This document shows, one piece after another, positions 23,340 to 35,650 of a stretch of 64,000 bases of DNA. The DNA lies in NCBI GenBank assembly GCA_022836615.1, contig MU405228.1, positions 301,350 through 365,349 of the forward strand, read 5' to 3'. The position numbers and the translations under genes are program-made. Position 1 is the first letter of the stretch; every line of letters begins with the position of its first letter. This stretch comes from Annulohypoxylon bovei var. microspora. Taxonomy: Eukaryota > Ascomycota > Sordariomycetes > Xylariales > Hypoxylaceae. The notes beneath the pieces are model-generated. The model did no database searches. It saw only the letters and a program-made list of their open reading frames with translations, and had not been told where the DNA came from.

Positions 23340-24022
23340 ATGTCGTCGCAAAGCTCTTCCGTCCCTCAATGGGTTGCTGATCTGCAGCGTCCGCCTGTGC
23401 CCAAGTCGAAAACTGGCAGCATACCCGATCCGCCTGGCTACCCATCAACTGCGGTGTCAAAGGTATATATACTTACTACAGATGGATTTGAATTTATAAG
23501 ATAGGGCGGATGTTGACGATACGTGCACAGAAACAAGCGTCAAAAGAAGCCAAAGTCCAACCGCGAAAACAGCCGACCCCTGAGGAGATGGACACGTTGA
23601 AGCTGAAGAAAGCTTGGGAGGTAGCGCTCGCGCCCGTCAAGAACCTCCCCATGACGGCCATCATGATGTACATGTCGGGAAACTCGCTACAGATTTTCAG
23701 CATAATGATGGTGTTCATGGCCTTCAAGAACCCCATCCTGGGTATTATTACCACGAACCAGGCGTTTGAAAGATTCGAGAGCGAGACCAACAAGACGAAG
23801 ATAATACAGGCGAAGCTAGCCTACGTCGCTATGCAGATGGTAGCTTTGGCCGTTGGAATATGGAAAGTTAATGCGATGGGTCTATTACCGTGAGTTTATG
23901 CTGATTTACATAAGTGCGAGTGGAATTGGGATATGCTAACTAGACACAGGACTACCAGATCTGACTGGCTGGCTTGGGAAGCCCAACGAGAACCGCTGGA
24001 ACTCGCAGTTTCTGCATTATAG
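23340..24022 (+). CDS. EMC4: ER membrane protein complex subunit 4
   Basis: EMC4 is a small membrane subunit of the ER insertase (EMC) that places tail-anchored and multispanning proteins in the bilayer. The three exons are 23340-23462, 23531-23889 and 23950-24022, giving 184 residues. Landmarks are PDPPGY in the N-terminal tail, LKLKKAWEVALAP, NLPMTAIMMYMSGNSLQIFSI (first membrane segment) and GLLP-TTRSDWLAWE near the end. Intron 1 has two candidate acceptors. The proximal ATAG at 23509-23512 would hit a stop within a few codons; the distal GCACAG at 23525-23530 keeps frame and was chosen. Intron 2 has a TGCTAAC branch. The gene ends 66 bp from the convergent unknown gene at 24089. Confidence 0.92.
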
Positions 24023-24088
24023 AATTAGAACCATTAATCAATATAACCCCTATTAGATACTTCCATCTATTCTCTATCCCGACTGGAA

Positions 24089-24569
24089 TTAATCCTTCTT
24101 TTCTTCCTCGCTTTTCTCCTCTCTCCCGGCCTCGTCCAATCCCGACCCGGATGTCGCTGCCGTCTCACTGACAGGCGCTGGTTGTCTCGGCAACTTATCC
24201 TCGGAGGCGTTGGATTGCTTACTTTTTGTATTGTTGACCACGGACTTCACATTCTGGTACGGGCCATCCGCCATTGGCTGCGTAGACCAACGTTCTAAGG
24301 CATCCCCTTTATGAGATTTCGCCTTCCACCAGTGCTCTTTTTGCAAAGTATCGTCGAGGGTATGTTCGCGGTTCGTCCACGGGCGATGTAGAGCTATTAG
24401 ACTGGCGTCCTCTGAAGTTTGTTGATGATTTGTCACCGGGGTATTATCCGGTCGAGGGGTTGTGTTCCTTTCGTCTTGGTTCCCAGGGGTTTGCCTTTTC
24501 TCATCCTACCAATACCATGAGTAATTCAGATCCCGATTAGCGAAGGTAGTGTGTTACCTTGTGCTCCAT
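24089..24569 (-). CDS. Small hydrophilic protein of unknown function, two exons
   Basis: A four-codon first exon (24569-24558, M-E-H-K) is joined through a 52-bp intron (GTAACA...GGTAG) to 24505-24089, giving 142 residues. The protein is polar and probably disordered, with an acidic/Lys-rich end (EEKSEEEKKD). A denser central part contains RPWTNREHTLDDTL followed by KEHWWKAKSHKGDALERW, which could be a short conserved motif. There is no signal peptide or membrane segment. I do not recognise the family. The exon join keeps frame and removes the need for the internal start, which supports the model. It is convergent with EMC4. Confidence 0.6.
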
Positions 24570-27500
24570 TGCGTGATATCTCGCAACTGATCATTCGATA
24601 GGCCGAAGATCTGTGGGAAGTCCGCGAATCAAGGAGATTGTACTACTTCTTGTGGGCTCTAGTTGGTTGGAACCAATTATATGAGCATATTGTCCCATAA
24701 CAGCGAGGGTCGGTTTACTGTTATTCGCAGTTGGGACTTGTACGGAGACAGGCGACCTCAAGAGGTTTAAATATCATTTCCAATCTCTTAACAAGGACGA
24801 TAATGCCTAGTTGTCTATGAAGGTTGCAAACTAAGTCGACCCCGCGCCGAAAGTATACATAGAAACATCCTAACCGTCGATCCTCCTGTTCTGTCTGGTT
24901 CTAATAGGTTTGGCATCTTCTCGGGGTCAATTTCAACTCATCTTCGTCAAGGTGTGGTGTAAACCCCCACGAGAGTCTTGGTCCTTGTGTCCCATTACAT
25001 CCCACCGCATCAAACGAGGCGTTGTCATCCTACCTAGAAGATCAAAAGAGGGAAAGATTGAAATCCACTAGTCGGACAACCTTAGTCGGAAGTGTTGTAG
25101 TGAGTCCGCGGTCAAGAAGGGTGTGCAACATCTATCTCAAAGCATCGTCAGTCGTGTCAAGAAATGAACCGACACGTCAACCGGTCATAATGAAGACACC
25201 TTTACGTTTGGACTAGGTGACCTATCAGAGGTTCTGATCCAGACTGTCGGGAGCGCTATAATGTTTAGCTGGCAGGGTTACAATGAAGTGCATTTTAACA
25301 TTGAAACCAGATTCAAATCCCGATATATCTGGGGGAGCGCCCAATTGCCGTTGTGCGACATGATGTGCAGTGAATTGTGGACAGGTAACCGGGTTTTAAA
25401 ATAGCGGTCTGCCAATTGACGAATGGTGAGGCTGGAACGATGGATGCCCCGGCGCATAAATTCAAGACAACCTCTCTTCTCTTTGCACACCGTATCCCAC
25501 ATAGTAGGTGGCATACCACCTCGATGAGGCCTCTCGATGAGGGGGTTGTGTGATAGGACTATTAAGTCAATATCACGTACGGAATTTCCTTCACCTGGAG
25601 TATCATCGAGCCTCGCTGAGTTCTCTAGGGCTATGTTAGTTCTTGATAGACGTCGACGTGGCCTTGGCTATAAGGTCCTTTTAGCTTGAGGTGTGGCATT
25701 GATTGCTAGATTTCTTCTTATTCAATCTCTTGGCATTCTGTAAAATGCAGATTGCCAACATGATGTAGAACCAGCGGCTTCATCTGATATTACCTTGTTA
25801 CATTACATTCTCATCAGCCCACAATACTGGCGCGAACTTCCATTCCTGGAAGAAAATTCTGCAACGGATTCATACACGTTCACCGCTTTGATGCCTTGCG
25901 GCTGCAGTGCCTAGATCGAGTCTAGAGCATCAACGTCTCGCTCTCACTCTCACACTAGTGATGTTTGAGACATGCATTCCCCCACGTCATCCAATACGCC
26001 GGGGAACGTTGGTAGACTTATGAATGCGGCTCTGTGCCTGCGTAGCAGGGCTGATCATTCACCCCCCCATCATCTTTATTCCAGAGCATGATGCTACTGT
26101 CCTCTCCCGGGGCATCTTCCGTAAATTGCGGTCTTCGATTCATGGAACAGTCCAGCCTGTGAAGTGTGTCCGGTGTACACATTGCCGGTTATGACTCGAG
26201 CAAACCGGATGTCATTCCCTCAGTGATAGAGCGGGATATTGCAGACTAGGTATTGTCACTAATTAAACCCGACCGCTACTTCGTCGTTTCGATCCTTGCC
26301 GGTGTTTCTACCTCGATACAGACACTTGAACCGTTACAGATTCGATGTGGCTTTTATGTCGCCGATATACATTCAGCCGAAACAAGCCATATGCCTAAAG
26401 CCACAATATAATAGCGAATCACGACTCCATCATCTCGCCTCGATCGCTGCAGAGGCGATTGTCGATTCTGCAATTTCCCATTTTGAGATATAACTCCCGA
26501 CGACCTGTTAGGTTTTTGATGTACTCCAATGCTGGTAAAATCATCTCAGCTGACAATCTACATGATAGTCGCTAAAGACAACCCCCGGTGTTCGATGTTT
26601 GAAAGAGTCTTATTACCGGATTTTGGAGCGTTATTGTGCTGCCACTTTGCTCGTAACCATAACGGCTTGGTGTGACTGAACCGAGTTGTGCGCAACCCTA
26701 GCTAGATCAGGGATGACCTTGTGTGGCTAAAGCGCTCGTCTTCTACACCATAATGTGTGATGTACTTCGCAGACTCTTGCCTCGTAGAAGTCAGGATTCT
26801 CAAAACTTGAGAACATCCCGTGTCCGGTCACCTTAGGTACGTCGCGTATATGAGGCAAATTAAACGGCCAAGAAATTATTCGATACCGTATAAGCGCCTT
26901 ACAGTTTGTGGTAAGTGATCACATCGTGAAACCCCGGACGAACCCACAGCAGCCTGACGAACATATCTGCGATCTGAGCGCCCGTACCCATTTTACGGCT
27001 AAACGATATGAAGCTGTCGGAGTACACTGCTGGAACTATTTTCCGCTCTCGTCAAGTGAGTCGGGGAAATAGACTCACACCGGTGGCTGATGTGAGTAAT
27101 AATATCCGAGCGCACTGTTTAGGGGAGTCTGAGAGTTGGGGGCCACGGCTGTTTTCCGTCAAGGTCCTTTTGACATTCCCAAAGAAGTATCGCCAATGCC
27201 GAGAAATCTAGTTAACTTCATCTTAAAGAATTGGCCATAACTTAGTGGCAAGTTGAATATCTAGAAATTAAGCGTGTCTTTGTAACCAAACTGATGCGTG
27301 ATCGTAATTCTTTCTTTCACGTGTACGAAGTCGAGTAGAATGTCTTAATTAAGAGTGCTATGATGTAATAGCATAACCTTAATAAATGGGTTTGCTCCGC
27401 ACGAGCTCTACGCCAGCACGGTTGTGCCAGTCCGTTATCAGCTTATCATTCTATCGATAAACATCTAAGGGTGACACAATGCCTGGGATACTTCAACTCT

Positions 27501-27683
27501 GAGAGTTGGAGTTTCGACTTTAAGTTTCTAAAATCAGCGGCCAACGGCCCGTTTCTTTAATACTAGGTAGTAATTCGGGTCCGTCAATCTCTGAGCCCTC
27601 ATACTTCTTCTGTTTCTTTTACAAACAAGGGCCTCCCATACAGTACCAGAATATGCTTCATTGGAGCGCCTTTATCGGTTTCA
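24570..27683. other. Gene desert of 3.1 kb
   Basis: No reading frame here exceeds about 80 codons, and none shows a domain or splice continuity. Base composition is not extreme, so this is not the RIP-like class of DNA seen at the end of the window. The last few hundred bases should be the FIG4 promoter. An undetected non-coding RNA or a decayed gene is possible but not shown. Confidence 0.55.
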
Positions 27684-30650
27684 ATGGCCGACGCGATTAA
27701 TCAGGACGATGTCAAGGCTAGCAACGGTCAATCTTCTCAACCGCCAAGCCAGCCTCCTCATGATACCAACCACGAGGCAATCGAAAATGGATCCCAGGAA
27801 GCAAAGCCATTAGAACCTGCGTTTCCTTTGCTACAGAACAACGCCAGTAGTGAAACACTGCTGCAAACTGTACAGGCGCAGAAACGGACTACGGTCGAGG
27901 ACGACAATGAGGAGGAACCAGCTGTAGCCAGACCTTTCGTCCGGACAAGCAGTCCCGACTTGTCATCTAGGGTCCCTACCCCGCCCGAAGAAGAACGAGC
28001 ACCTATCCGATCGGCCTACAAGATGCACAAATTCACATTGTACGAGACGGCAAGCCGGTATTACATTGTGGGAGGAGACGTCACCGAGAAGCGTTATCGC
28101 ATCTTAAAGATCGACCGTAATACTCATGACTCTGACTTGAGTATAACCGATGACAAAATCATATACACCCAGAAAGAGATGAATTCGTTACTTAACACTA
28201 TCGATGACGGAAACAAGGGTACCGGCGGCATAAAGCAGAGATGTACAACATGGGGTATCCTAGGCTTCATCAAGTTCACTGGGCCATATTATATGCTGCT
28301 GATTACCAAGAAGAGCACAGTCGCGATGGTCGGAGGTCATTATGTATACCAGATTGACGGCACTGAGCTCATTCCTTTGACTCCTGCAAGATATAAGACG
28401 GATGCCCGCCATGTTGAGGAGCAGCGATTCTTGAATATTCTCAAGAACCTAGATCTAACGAGGTCATTTTACTATAGCTACTCCTACGACATTACTAGGA
28501 CTTTACAGCACAATATTACCAGAGAAAGAATCGCTTTGCTTGATGGAATGCCAGGTACGACATATGATGATTATAACTCTATGTTTATTTGGAACAGTCA
28601 CCTTTTGCGACCAGCCGAGGAGGCCATTCATGATCCTTTTGATTGGTGTCGCCCAATTATACATGGGTACATTGATCAAGCTGCCATATCAATATATGGT
28701 AGAACTGCACATATCACTGTAATTGCACGACGGTCGCGCTACTTCGCAGGTGCAAGATTCTTGAAGCGTGGCGCCAATGATTTGGGCTACGTCGCAAACG
28801 ATGTTGAAACAGAGCAAATTGTTGCCGAAGCCTTGACAACTTCCTTCCACTCACCCGGGCCTAAGCTCTTTGCTAATCCTCAGTATACATCCTATGTTCA
28901 GCACCGAGGAAGCATTCCTCTTCATTGGACACAGGATAATATGGGTGTCACTCCAAAGCCACCGATTGAGTTGAATCTCATCGATCCATTCTATACTGCA
29001 GCAGCACTGCATTTTGACAACTTATTCGAACGTTATGGATCCCCTGTGTATGCGCTCAACCTCATCAAAGCTAGAGAGCGAACTCCACGAGAATCAAAGT
29101 TGTTGGATGAATACACAAACGCTATCAACTACTTAAACCAATTCTTACCAGAGGGCCACAAAATAATCCATAAAGCTTGGGATATGAGCCGCGCTGCAAA
29201 GAGCAAGGACCAGGACGTCATTGGCACGCTTGAGAATATTGCCGAGACTGTAGTCACCACAACCGGCATCTTCCACAATGGTGATGGAGAGATCACTCCA
29301 ACGAGAGTCCAGAATGGTGTCGCGAGGACAAATTGTATCGATTGCTTGGATCGTACGAATGCTGCCCAATTTGTCATCGGAAAGCGAGCACTCGGACACC
29401 AACTTCATGCTCTAGGCATTCTTGAAAACACAACTATTGATTATGACACGGATGCAGTGAACCTCTTCACTCATATGTACCACGACCACGGTGACACGAT
29501 CGCGGTTCAATATGGCGGGTCTCAGCTGGTGAATACTATGGAGACGTATCGCAAGATCAACCAGTGGACAAGCCATTCTCGAGATATGATTGAGAGTTTC
29601 AAACGATACTACAACAATTCATTCTTGGATAGCCAGAGACAAGAAGCCTACAATCTTTTCCTAGGTAATTACATCTTTGCTCAGGGACAGCCTATGCTGT
29701 GGGATCTATCCACAGATTATTACCTTCATCACGCAGACCCGCGGGCATGGTCTCAGAAGGAGAAGCATGACTACATTCATTGGTACACGCCAGCATACCT
29801 CGAGAAGCGGACCATACCTGATTTTGTTCTGCCAAAGGGAGATATGGGTACAAAGCCAGTTTCATTTTTCGATGACTACTGGCTCGAATATTATCGTCCG
29901 TCGACATTATCTTCATTCCCGAAGATGTTTCCGTATAAGATGAACTCAACTATCAAGTACATCCCCTTTAAATCGACGCAGGAGGGCAAATATGACTTGA
30001 GTCCCTTCCGCGTCCGCACCGAGGGCGATACGGAGACGCACGAAAAGAGGAAGCCCACGGCAAAGAAGGAAGTGACTATTGTTGACCCGATGGAATCTCG
30101 CAGATCGACGGCAGACGATGACTCAGAATCCGCCATGACGGAGAAGGCTAGCGCCAGAGGTATATCCATCCACCGCTGGCTTCAACCAATGCAGCCGGAC
30201 AAGGGTCCCACAATCCCCCACAGTATCATGAAAGACTCGGCCGAGAACCGTGATAAGCCGAAGCAGACCCAGCAAGAGAAAACCAAGGCCGCGCAAGGGA
30301 CCTTCGCGAATATTGTCCAAGAGTCGCTCAACCCGTCCGTCAGTGCCCAGGAAACGGAGGATTACACGCGATACATCAGCCACCCGCAGAGCCTGCCGCT
30401 AGTCATCTCAAACGACGCGCCGCCGGATGTCGACTCCTCCGAATATCAGGAGTACCTCAACGGAAGCTGGCACACGGAAGGCCTGGCCCCTAGCGGTACC
30501 GAAGAGGACATCGACGTGTACAATGACTTGCTCAGAGTCGGAGATAACCCGCTGACGGTGACGGACGAAGATTTACCCAAGAAACGATACAAGGCATATA
30601 GGAAGTGGCTCAGAGGTAAATCTCTCTTCAAACAGCAGCCGGTCGATTAG
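27684..30650 (+). CDS. FIG4: SAC-domain polyphosphoinositide phosphatase FIG4
   Basis: A single exon of 988 residues. FIG4 removes the 5-phosphate of PI(3,5)P2 and scaffolds the Fab1-Vac14 complex on vacuole/endosome membranes. After an acidic, disordered ~110-residue N-terminus, the SAC domain begins with KMHKFTLYETASRYYIVGGD. It includes CTTWGILGFIKFTGPYYMLLIT and GGHYVYQIDGTELIPL. The catalytic CX5RT loop reads NCIDCLDRTN, with Cys at residue 551. A Fig4-type C-terminal region follows (SFFDDYWLEYYRP...), then a variable polar tail. The start is the only in-frame ATG at the head of the domain-bearing frame. It ends 101 bp from convergent TTI2. Confidence 0.95.
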   Translation: MADAINQDDVKASNGQSSQPPSQPPHDTNHEAIENGSQEAKPLEPAFPLLQNNASSETLLQTVQAQKRTTVEDDNEEEPAVARPFVRTSSPDLSSRVPTPPEEERAPIRSAYKMHKFTLYETASRYYIVGGDVTEKRYRILKIDRNTHDSDLSITDDKIIYTQKEMNSLLNTIDDGNKGTGGIKQRCTTWGILGFIKFTGPYYMLLITKKSTVAMVGGHYVYQIDGTELIPLTPARYKTDARHVEEQRFLNILKNLDLTRSFYYSYSYDITRTLQHNITRERIALLDGMPGTTYDDYNSMFIWNSHLLRPAEEAIHDPFDWCRPIIHGYIDQAAISIYGRTAHITVIARRSRYFAGARFLKRGANDLGYVANDVETEQIVAEALTTSFHSPGPKLFANPQYTSYVQHRGSIPLHWTQDNMGVTPKPPIELNLIDPFYTAAALHFDNLFERYGSPVYALNLIKARERTPRESKLLDEYTNAINYLNQFLPEGHKIIHKAWDMSRAAKSKDQDVIGTLENIAETVVTTTGIFHNGDGEITPTRVQNGVARTNCIDCLDRTNAAQFVIGKRALGHQLHALGILENTTIDYDTDAVNLFTHMYHDHGDTIAVQYGGSQLVNTMETYRKINQWTSHSRDMIESFKRYYNNSFLDSQRQEAYNLFLGNYIFAQGQPMLWDLSTDYYLHHADPRAWSQKEKHDYIHWYTPAYLEKRTIPDFVLPKGDMGTKPVSFFDDYWLEYYRPSTLSSFPKMFPYKMNSTIKYIPFKSTQEGKYDLSPFRVRTEGDTETHEKRKPTAKKEVTIVDPMESRRSTADDDSESAMTEKASARGISIHRWLQPMQPDKGPTIPHSIMKDSAENRDKPKQTQQEKTKAAQGTFANIVQESLNPSVSAQETEDYTRYISHPQSLPLVISNDAPPDVDSSEYQEYLNGSWHTEGLAPSGTEEDIDVYNDLLRVGDNPLTVTDEDLPKKRYKAYRKWLRGKSLFKQQPVD

Positions 30651-30751
30651 GGATCGTCGGCGCAGACAACACCGATGAGCGACATTTTCGAGGACTTGGG
30701 GTCTCCTTAATTACCTTGACCTTTGCGCGCGTGGGAAGTTATGACACTGCG

Positions 30752-32793
30752 TTATGCGAGATTTGCGTCTTTGAAAAGTTCGTTTAATTGCGGCTCCTTC
30801 TCGATCAGCACGCCCACGCGGTTGTGTAGGTTGACTTGGGATGCCTTCATTACCGCCGATAACATGTCGGCGGTTGAGGTTAGTCTAGCTTTCAAGTCGT
30901 TGGCAACCGAGCTAGCGTCAGGGAACGAGTCCTCGTCCTCGACGTTAAGCCAGCAGAGCATGAGGGTCTTGACGATCTCGTTGCAGTAGTGCGGGATCCG
31001 CGGCCAGCAGTTGCGCAGGACAGCCTGTAGCAGCTGGGTGGCCGAGACGAGGGTTGGCGGGTGCTTGGTCCCGAAGGGGTCGGTCATGATCTCGGAAACC
31101 ATGGGGATGAAGTCCTGTTTTTTTTTCGTATGGTTAATTAGCATCTTAATCGGAAATAGGAGTTCCGGCGTATGCGTGGGATTTGGGTTCGAACGTGGAT
31201 AGGGGGTGGGATGGGCGGTTGGGCGGTTGGGCGGTTACCTTGAGGTGTTTCACAGCTAGTATACCCATCCCGTTTATAATACACACGAGCACCTCGCAGA
31301 ACAGCCCGACGAGCCGCACGTGCTCTTTCGCGTGGTGGTACCCGACCATGGTGCCTTCCCGGATGATCTTGTCTAGTAGTTTTCGCTGCGCTTCCGTGAC
31401 TTGCTGCTCCTGCTCTTGTTCCCCTTCCGCGCTTAACCCTAGCCCGGGGTATCGAAGTCCGGCCATCTCGATCAGCGCGGGATAGGCCGCGCCGAGGATT
31501 TCTAAGGACTCTTCCTCGGGTGTCAGGGTAGGCAGGAACAGGATTGCGGGGAACACGGCGTCTTCGAAGACTGAGGCCAGGCCTGTAGAGTGCATGAGGT
31601 TTGGCGGACATCGCGACCAGAAAGTGCGGAAGATTTGGAGAGCCCGGGTCTTGAGACCCGTGTGCGACGGCTCGTCGAGCAGCGTGAGGAGCGCGGGGGT
31701 GAAGGATGGCCAGTGTGTTTGTAGGAGGGGGGCCTAAGGGTGTTAGTGATTGTTTACGTCATAAATATGGCGTGTAGTGTGAATAGTAGCCATATGTATA
31801 TGATCTGTTCTAATGTTTTCGGGTAGTTAGATAAGAAAATAGAGAGATAACTTACATCTGAATGCTGCACCGCCCAAGAGAAGACAGCGATAGCGTACCG
31901 GTGGGCGTACTTCCACGGCTTCGTCTCGGGCGTCTCCCGGTCCACGGTGTCGTAGCGCGACGGCTCGACAAACTCCGCCTTCCGGCCAGATGCGGTCACG
32001 GCTGCGGACCGGGACTTGGAGAATAGCGGTCGCAGGAAAGTGGTGAGGATCTCCTCAACGATAAATGACCTTGTCTGAGACTCGCCTAGGGTCTGTAGCT
32101 GAGCCTCTAGAAGCTTGCGGGCTAGTGCGGAGGATTCCGCTGTCGCCCAAGGGTCTGCGACATCTGTAAATGCGGTTAAGCGAAGTAGTACTGAGGGCCG
32201 GAGATGGAGGGGCGCTTTGAGAGGTGCTATGGTGAGCTGCTCTATGGCTAGAAGGCCAAGCTCGCCTTTGCGCTGGAGTCGCACATAGTCTGTTGTGTCT
32301 ATACAGTTGGTGAGTGATCATGTCATTCCGTACCGAACGAGAGGATCCATACCTCCATCTAGTGAGGCACCGGCAGAGACAGGCAGGATGATGAAGCTGA
32401 TGCGTTCAGCAATTTTGTGTAGCGCATCGTCCGCATCGTTGTTATCCTTGCTTTTGGCATCTTTGCCGATCTTTGTGATAGTGGCGTACGCGACCAAGAG
32501 CACGGAGATGATGTGATCCTAAACATGGTTGCTTAGCTCACGAATACAGAAAAGAAAAAGTGTTGTAGGTCATAGAAACTATTTGCATACAGGCTCATCT
32601 ACATCATTTGATAGAAATTCATTAAGTTCTTGAACTATCGTTCCGTCGGGAATCACTAGGATGAAAATTAGCTAGCTTGCCAATGAGTTTGCGAGTAAGA
32701 AGACTCACGCTTTAGGATGTCTTCGGGTATCTTCCACGATGATGTCTTGGCTTTCTCTAGCCGTTTGCAGGCTTCGAGAAGTTCCTCAAACAT
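30752..32793 (-). CDS. TTI2: TELO2-interacting protein 2 (TTT complex), six exons
   Basis: The six exons are 32793-32709, 32655-32591, 32518-32353, 32298-31856, 31733-31239 and 31114-30752, giving 538 residues in frame. Every junction is GT-AG. The protein is an alpha-helical repeat type with TTI2 landmarks: DYVRLQRKGELGLLAIEQL, RPSVLLRLTAFTD, HRYAIAVFSWAVQHSD and PAILFLPTLTPEEESLEIL. Known: TTI2 works with TEL2 and TTI1 to stabilise newly made PI3K-like kinases (TOR, ATM, ATR and others) with Hsp90. The first two exons are short and were placed by frame and splice signals; residues MFEELLEACKRLEKA open the protein. It is convergent with FIG4 and divergent from the carboxylesterase. Confidence 0.87.
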
Positions 32794-33448
32794 GCTTCTC
32801 TTTTATTTCACAGCTGTTATTTGAAAAGGCATGCACTATAATCGGGTTGATATCTTTAGATCCCAGGACTAGGATCATAGTGGAAATGTTGAAGGGTTGA
32901 ATGTCCAGATGCCGGGCCGTCACCAGGTGAAATAAAGCTTACCTTAGTACCTAAGGCTTATGCTTACCTAACGCAGACATGCTGACTCAGCTCATTATAT
33001 TACCTAACTCTTCAACCGTCGTAAGTCTTAGCCTATCAGAATAAAACGCCCAGGATTCTACAACTTGTTGGTAAGATTACTGTCAATCTTTGAGAATCTA
33101 ACACTCCGGTCTATCCTAATGCCCAGACAGAGCCCATATTTAATGGTCCTCTTTTTGCAATTATGTGTGAAGTCAGTAAAACATACTATTGAAAACTGCA
33201 AGTTTGCGGCGCATCACGGTATGTCTCGGCATTAGTCGCGCTTAGCCACGTAAGGGATTCAACATTCCGAGGTTTTTTTCTTTAGTTCCTTGGCCGTCTC
33301 TTTTTAAATGCTAGAGCTTCCTGTTCTCGATGGTGTCCAACGTTAGTTACTAGCTATGGTTGAAGCTGGACTTTTCCTTTCATTCTAAAGTTTATCTATC
33401 ATTGATATTTGGAAGGCCGGGTAGCTCCACTCGCTGTAAGAACAAAAA
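32794..33448. promoter_or_regulatory. Divergent promoter region between TTI2 and carboxylesterase
   Basis: The 655 bp separate two head-to-head start codons. It holds short TACCTAAGG-type motifs at about 32946 but no clear TATA box or RNA gene. Confidence 0.5.
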
Positions 33449-35650
33449 ATGGCAAGAGGTGCTATAACATGGCTTCTCGGCTTAGGGGCCCTGGTATTCG
33501 GTCTCCTTGCTGTGTATACTGAGCCCTTCCGGGAACTCCTGCTGCAGAATGCTGGGTACTACAAGATCAAGCCCCCTCTCTCAGCTAGAGTCGACCCACC
33601 TGTCGCCTTCGACTTTGCTCGAGAACTTGCATATATGGGCAGCCATTCGGATGGCGTGGAACACTTCCAGAATATCTTCTATGCAGAAGAGACTTCGGGG
33701 GAGAATCGCTTTGCACCTCCCGTTCCTATCAAGCATGCGAAGGGAACTGTCATTGATGCCACCCAATCTGGAGCCTGGTGTCCGCAGGGGACCGGCGATA
33801 TACTGCCTTTCACTAGCCAAGTGGTGAATATTAGTGAAAATTGCTTGAGTTTGAGGATCGCTCGACCGCAATCTACGGCACGAGATGCTAAGTTACCAGT
33901 GATGGTATGGTTACACGGAGGTACGATGCCCCTTTTGATTACATAAGCAACATAATCCCAACTAAGAAGCTAAGACTAACTGATATTGCCAAACGTAGGC
34001 GGTCATGCTTTAGGATCAGCCTCAGATGTCTTATACGAACCCGACGGGCTAGTGAAACAAGCTACCGTAGATGGCCAGCCATTAATCTTTGTTGGGATCA
34101 ATTACCGACTCGGTTGTATGTTGCGTACTAAATCCCTCCTGATGTGATGAATCTCCTAACGGACTTCGGTAGTCTTTGGCTTCGCGACAAGCAAGGCGTT
34201 AACTGAGGCTAAACATACAAATGCTGGCCTACGTGACCAGCGTGCTGCTCTTGAGTGTATGTGGTAGATATGAAGTGGCTCATATCGTCTAGTCGTGCTG
34301 ACAGGTCTTGATAAAAAGGGGTACGGGATAACATCGAAAACTTCGGTGGTGATCCGCAGCGAGGTAAGACGCCTTTTCAGTAAAGACTTTCCATAATGTT
34401 CTTTTACTGACCTTGAGACCTACGAAAGTGACCGCGATTGGGCAGAGTGTTGGAGCCAGTGATATTGGCTTGCAGTTGACCGCGTTTGGAGGGAAGCAGG
34501 ACGCTCCTTTCCAACAAGCCATGTGAGTAATATCCTGCTTCCAAGATGTACCATCTCTATATTAACCTATACGATTCTTAGAATGATGTCCGGTGCTGCA
34601 GGCCTAAATTTCAATACCAAGTCAGACCTAGTGGCTAATAACAGCGCCACCGTAGCACAAGGGGTAGGGTGTATCAAGAATAAGGATAGTCAATCTGCAG
34701 AAACTCTTCAGTGTCTACGCGAAGCCCCTTTCGAACTTCTAACCGACCTCTCGGTCACGGCCTCTCGTGCCGCGCGTCCACCTTTCGGAGAAGCATTCTT
34801 CTATCCCACCTACGACGGAGATTTCATCACCGACCGTCCCTCCGAGCTACTACGTGCCGGGAAATTCGCCAAGGGCGTGCCGATCATTGCCTCTTGGGTA
34901 GCGAACGAGGGGGCGTGGTACGCCCCTCCAGCCACCTCAACCGACGAAGAAGTGCTAGCCAGTTTCGGGCTGTGGCTAACCGGGCACTCCGAACCCACGA
35001 AGGCCAAGCTATTAGAACTGTACCCGCTCGCGGATTTCGAGGGCATGGTGAGGCCGGACTACGACGGGCCCGTCTCGGCTCAGTACTACCGCGCCGCGCA
35101 GATGAGCAAGGATCTCTGGTTCACGTGCCCCGTCCTCGACTTCGCGTGGCAGTACGTCAGGAACGGCGGCGTGGAGCCGGAGCAGATGCGCTTGTATAAC
35201 CATAACGCGACGCGGTATACCCCGGTCTTCGAAAATATGGGTGTCCCCTTTTGGCGCGTGGCGCACTTGAGCGATATCCCGTACGTGCTGAATAACCAAC
35301 ATCTAGGCGGGGGCGCGGATAACTCGGCCCCGCAGCTGGAATTGTCGAAGATGATGAGCCGGAATATTGTAAAGTTCGTGACCTCCGGGACCCCTGGCGG
35401 GGGCGATGGCGGGGCCGAGGCGTGGCCGCCGGCTTTTGCTGGCGTTACGGAGGAGGAATTGAAGAAGGAATTCCCGAGCAAGATCTCGCTGAAGTTGTTT
35501 GGGGGCCCGTACGGGAATGCACCTGTTTCCGTTAGCAAAGATGGGAACGAGGTTACGACAGAGGCGGAGCAGGCTTTAAGGTGGGAGAAGATGTTTGAGA
35601 GGTGTGAATTTCTAAATAGCGAGAAGGTGAGAGAAGAGTCTGGGGTGTAA
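33449..35650 (+). CDS. Type-B carboxylesterase/lipase with N-terminal membrane anchor, six exons
   Basis: The exons are 33449-33920, 33999-34115, 34173-34256, 34319-34363, 34429-34522 and 34582-35650, giving 626 residues. Residues 5-25 are hydrophobic (signal anchor or signal peptide). Family landmarks are MVWLHGGGHALGS (oxyanion loop), FVGINYRLG, LRDQRAALEWVRDNIENFGGDP, the nucleophile elbow GQSVGA with Ser246, the acid Glu380 (ANEGAWY), and the His in VAHLSDIPYVL near 484. So the full Ser-Glu-His triad is present. Cysteines suitable for disulphides support passage through the secretory pathway. Hydrolysis of ester substrates is the known family role; the substrate here is unknown. Exon 4 is only 45 bp and its acceptor (AAAAAG) was chosen because it restores the LEWVRDN motif. 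The 3' exon is GC-rich. Confidence 0.88.

Noticed and set aside
31180..31200. GGGTTCGAAC-like word resembling a tRNA B box
   Set aside because: It lies in a TTI2 intron with no matching A box or cloverleaf around it.
31138..31611. 157-codon minus-strand frame overlapping TTI2 in another frame
   Set aside because: Arg/Pro-rich out-of-frame reading; the overlapping frame matches TTI2 and joins correctly to its neighbours.
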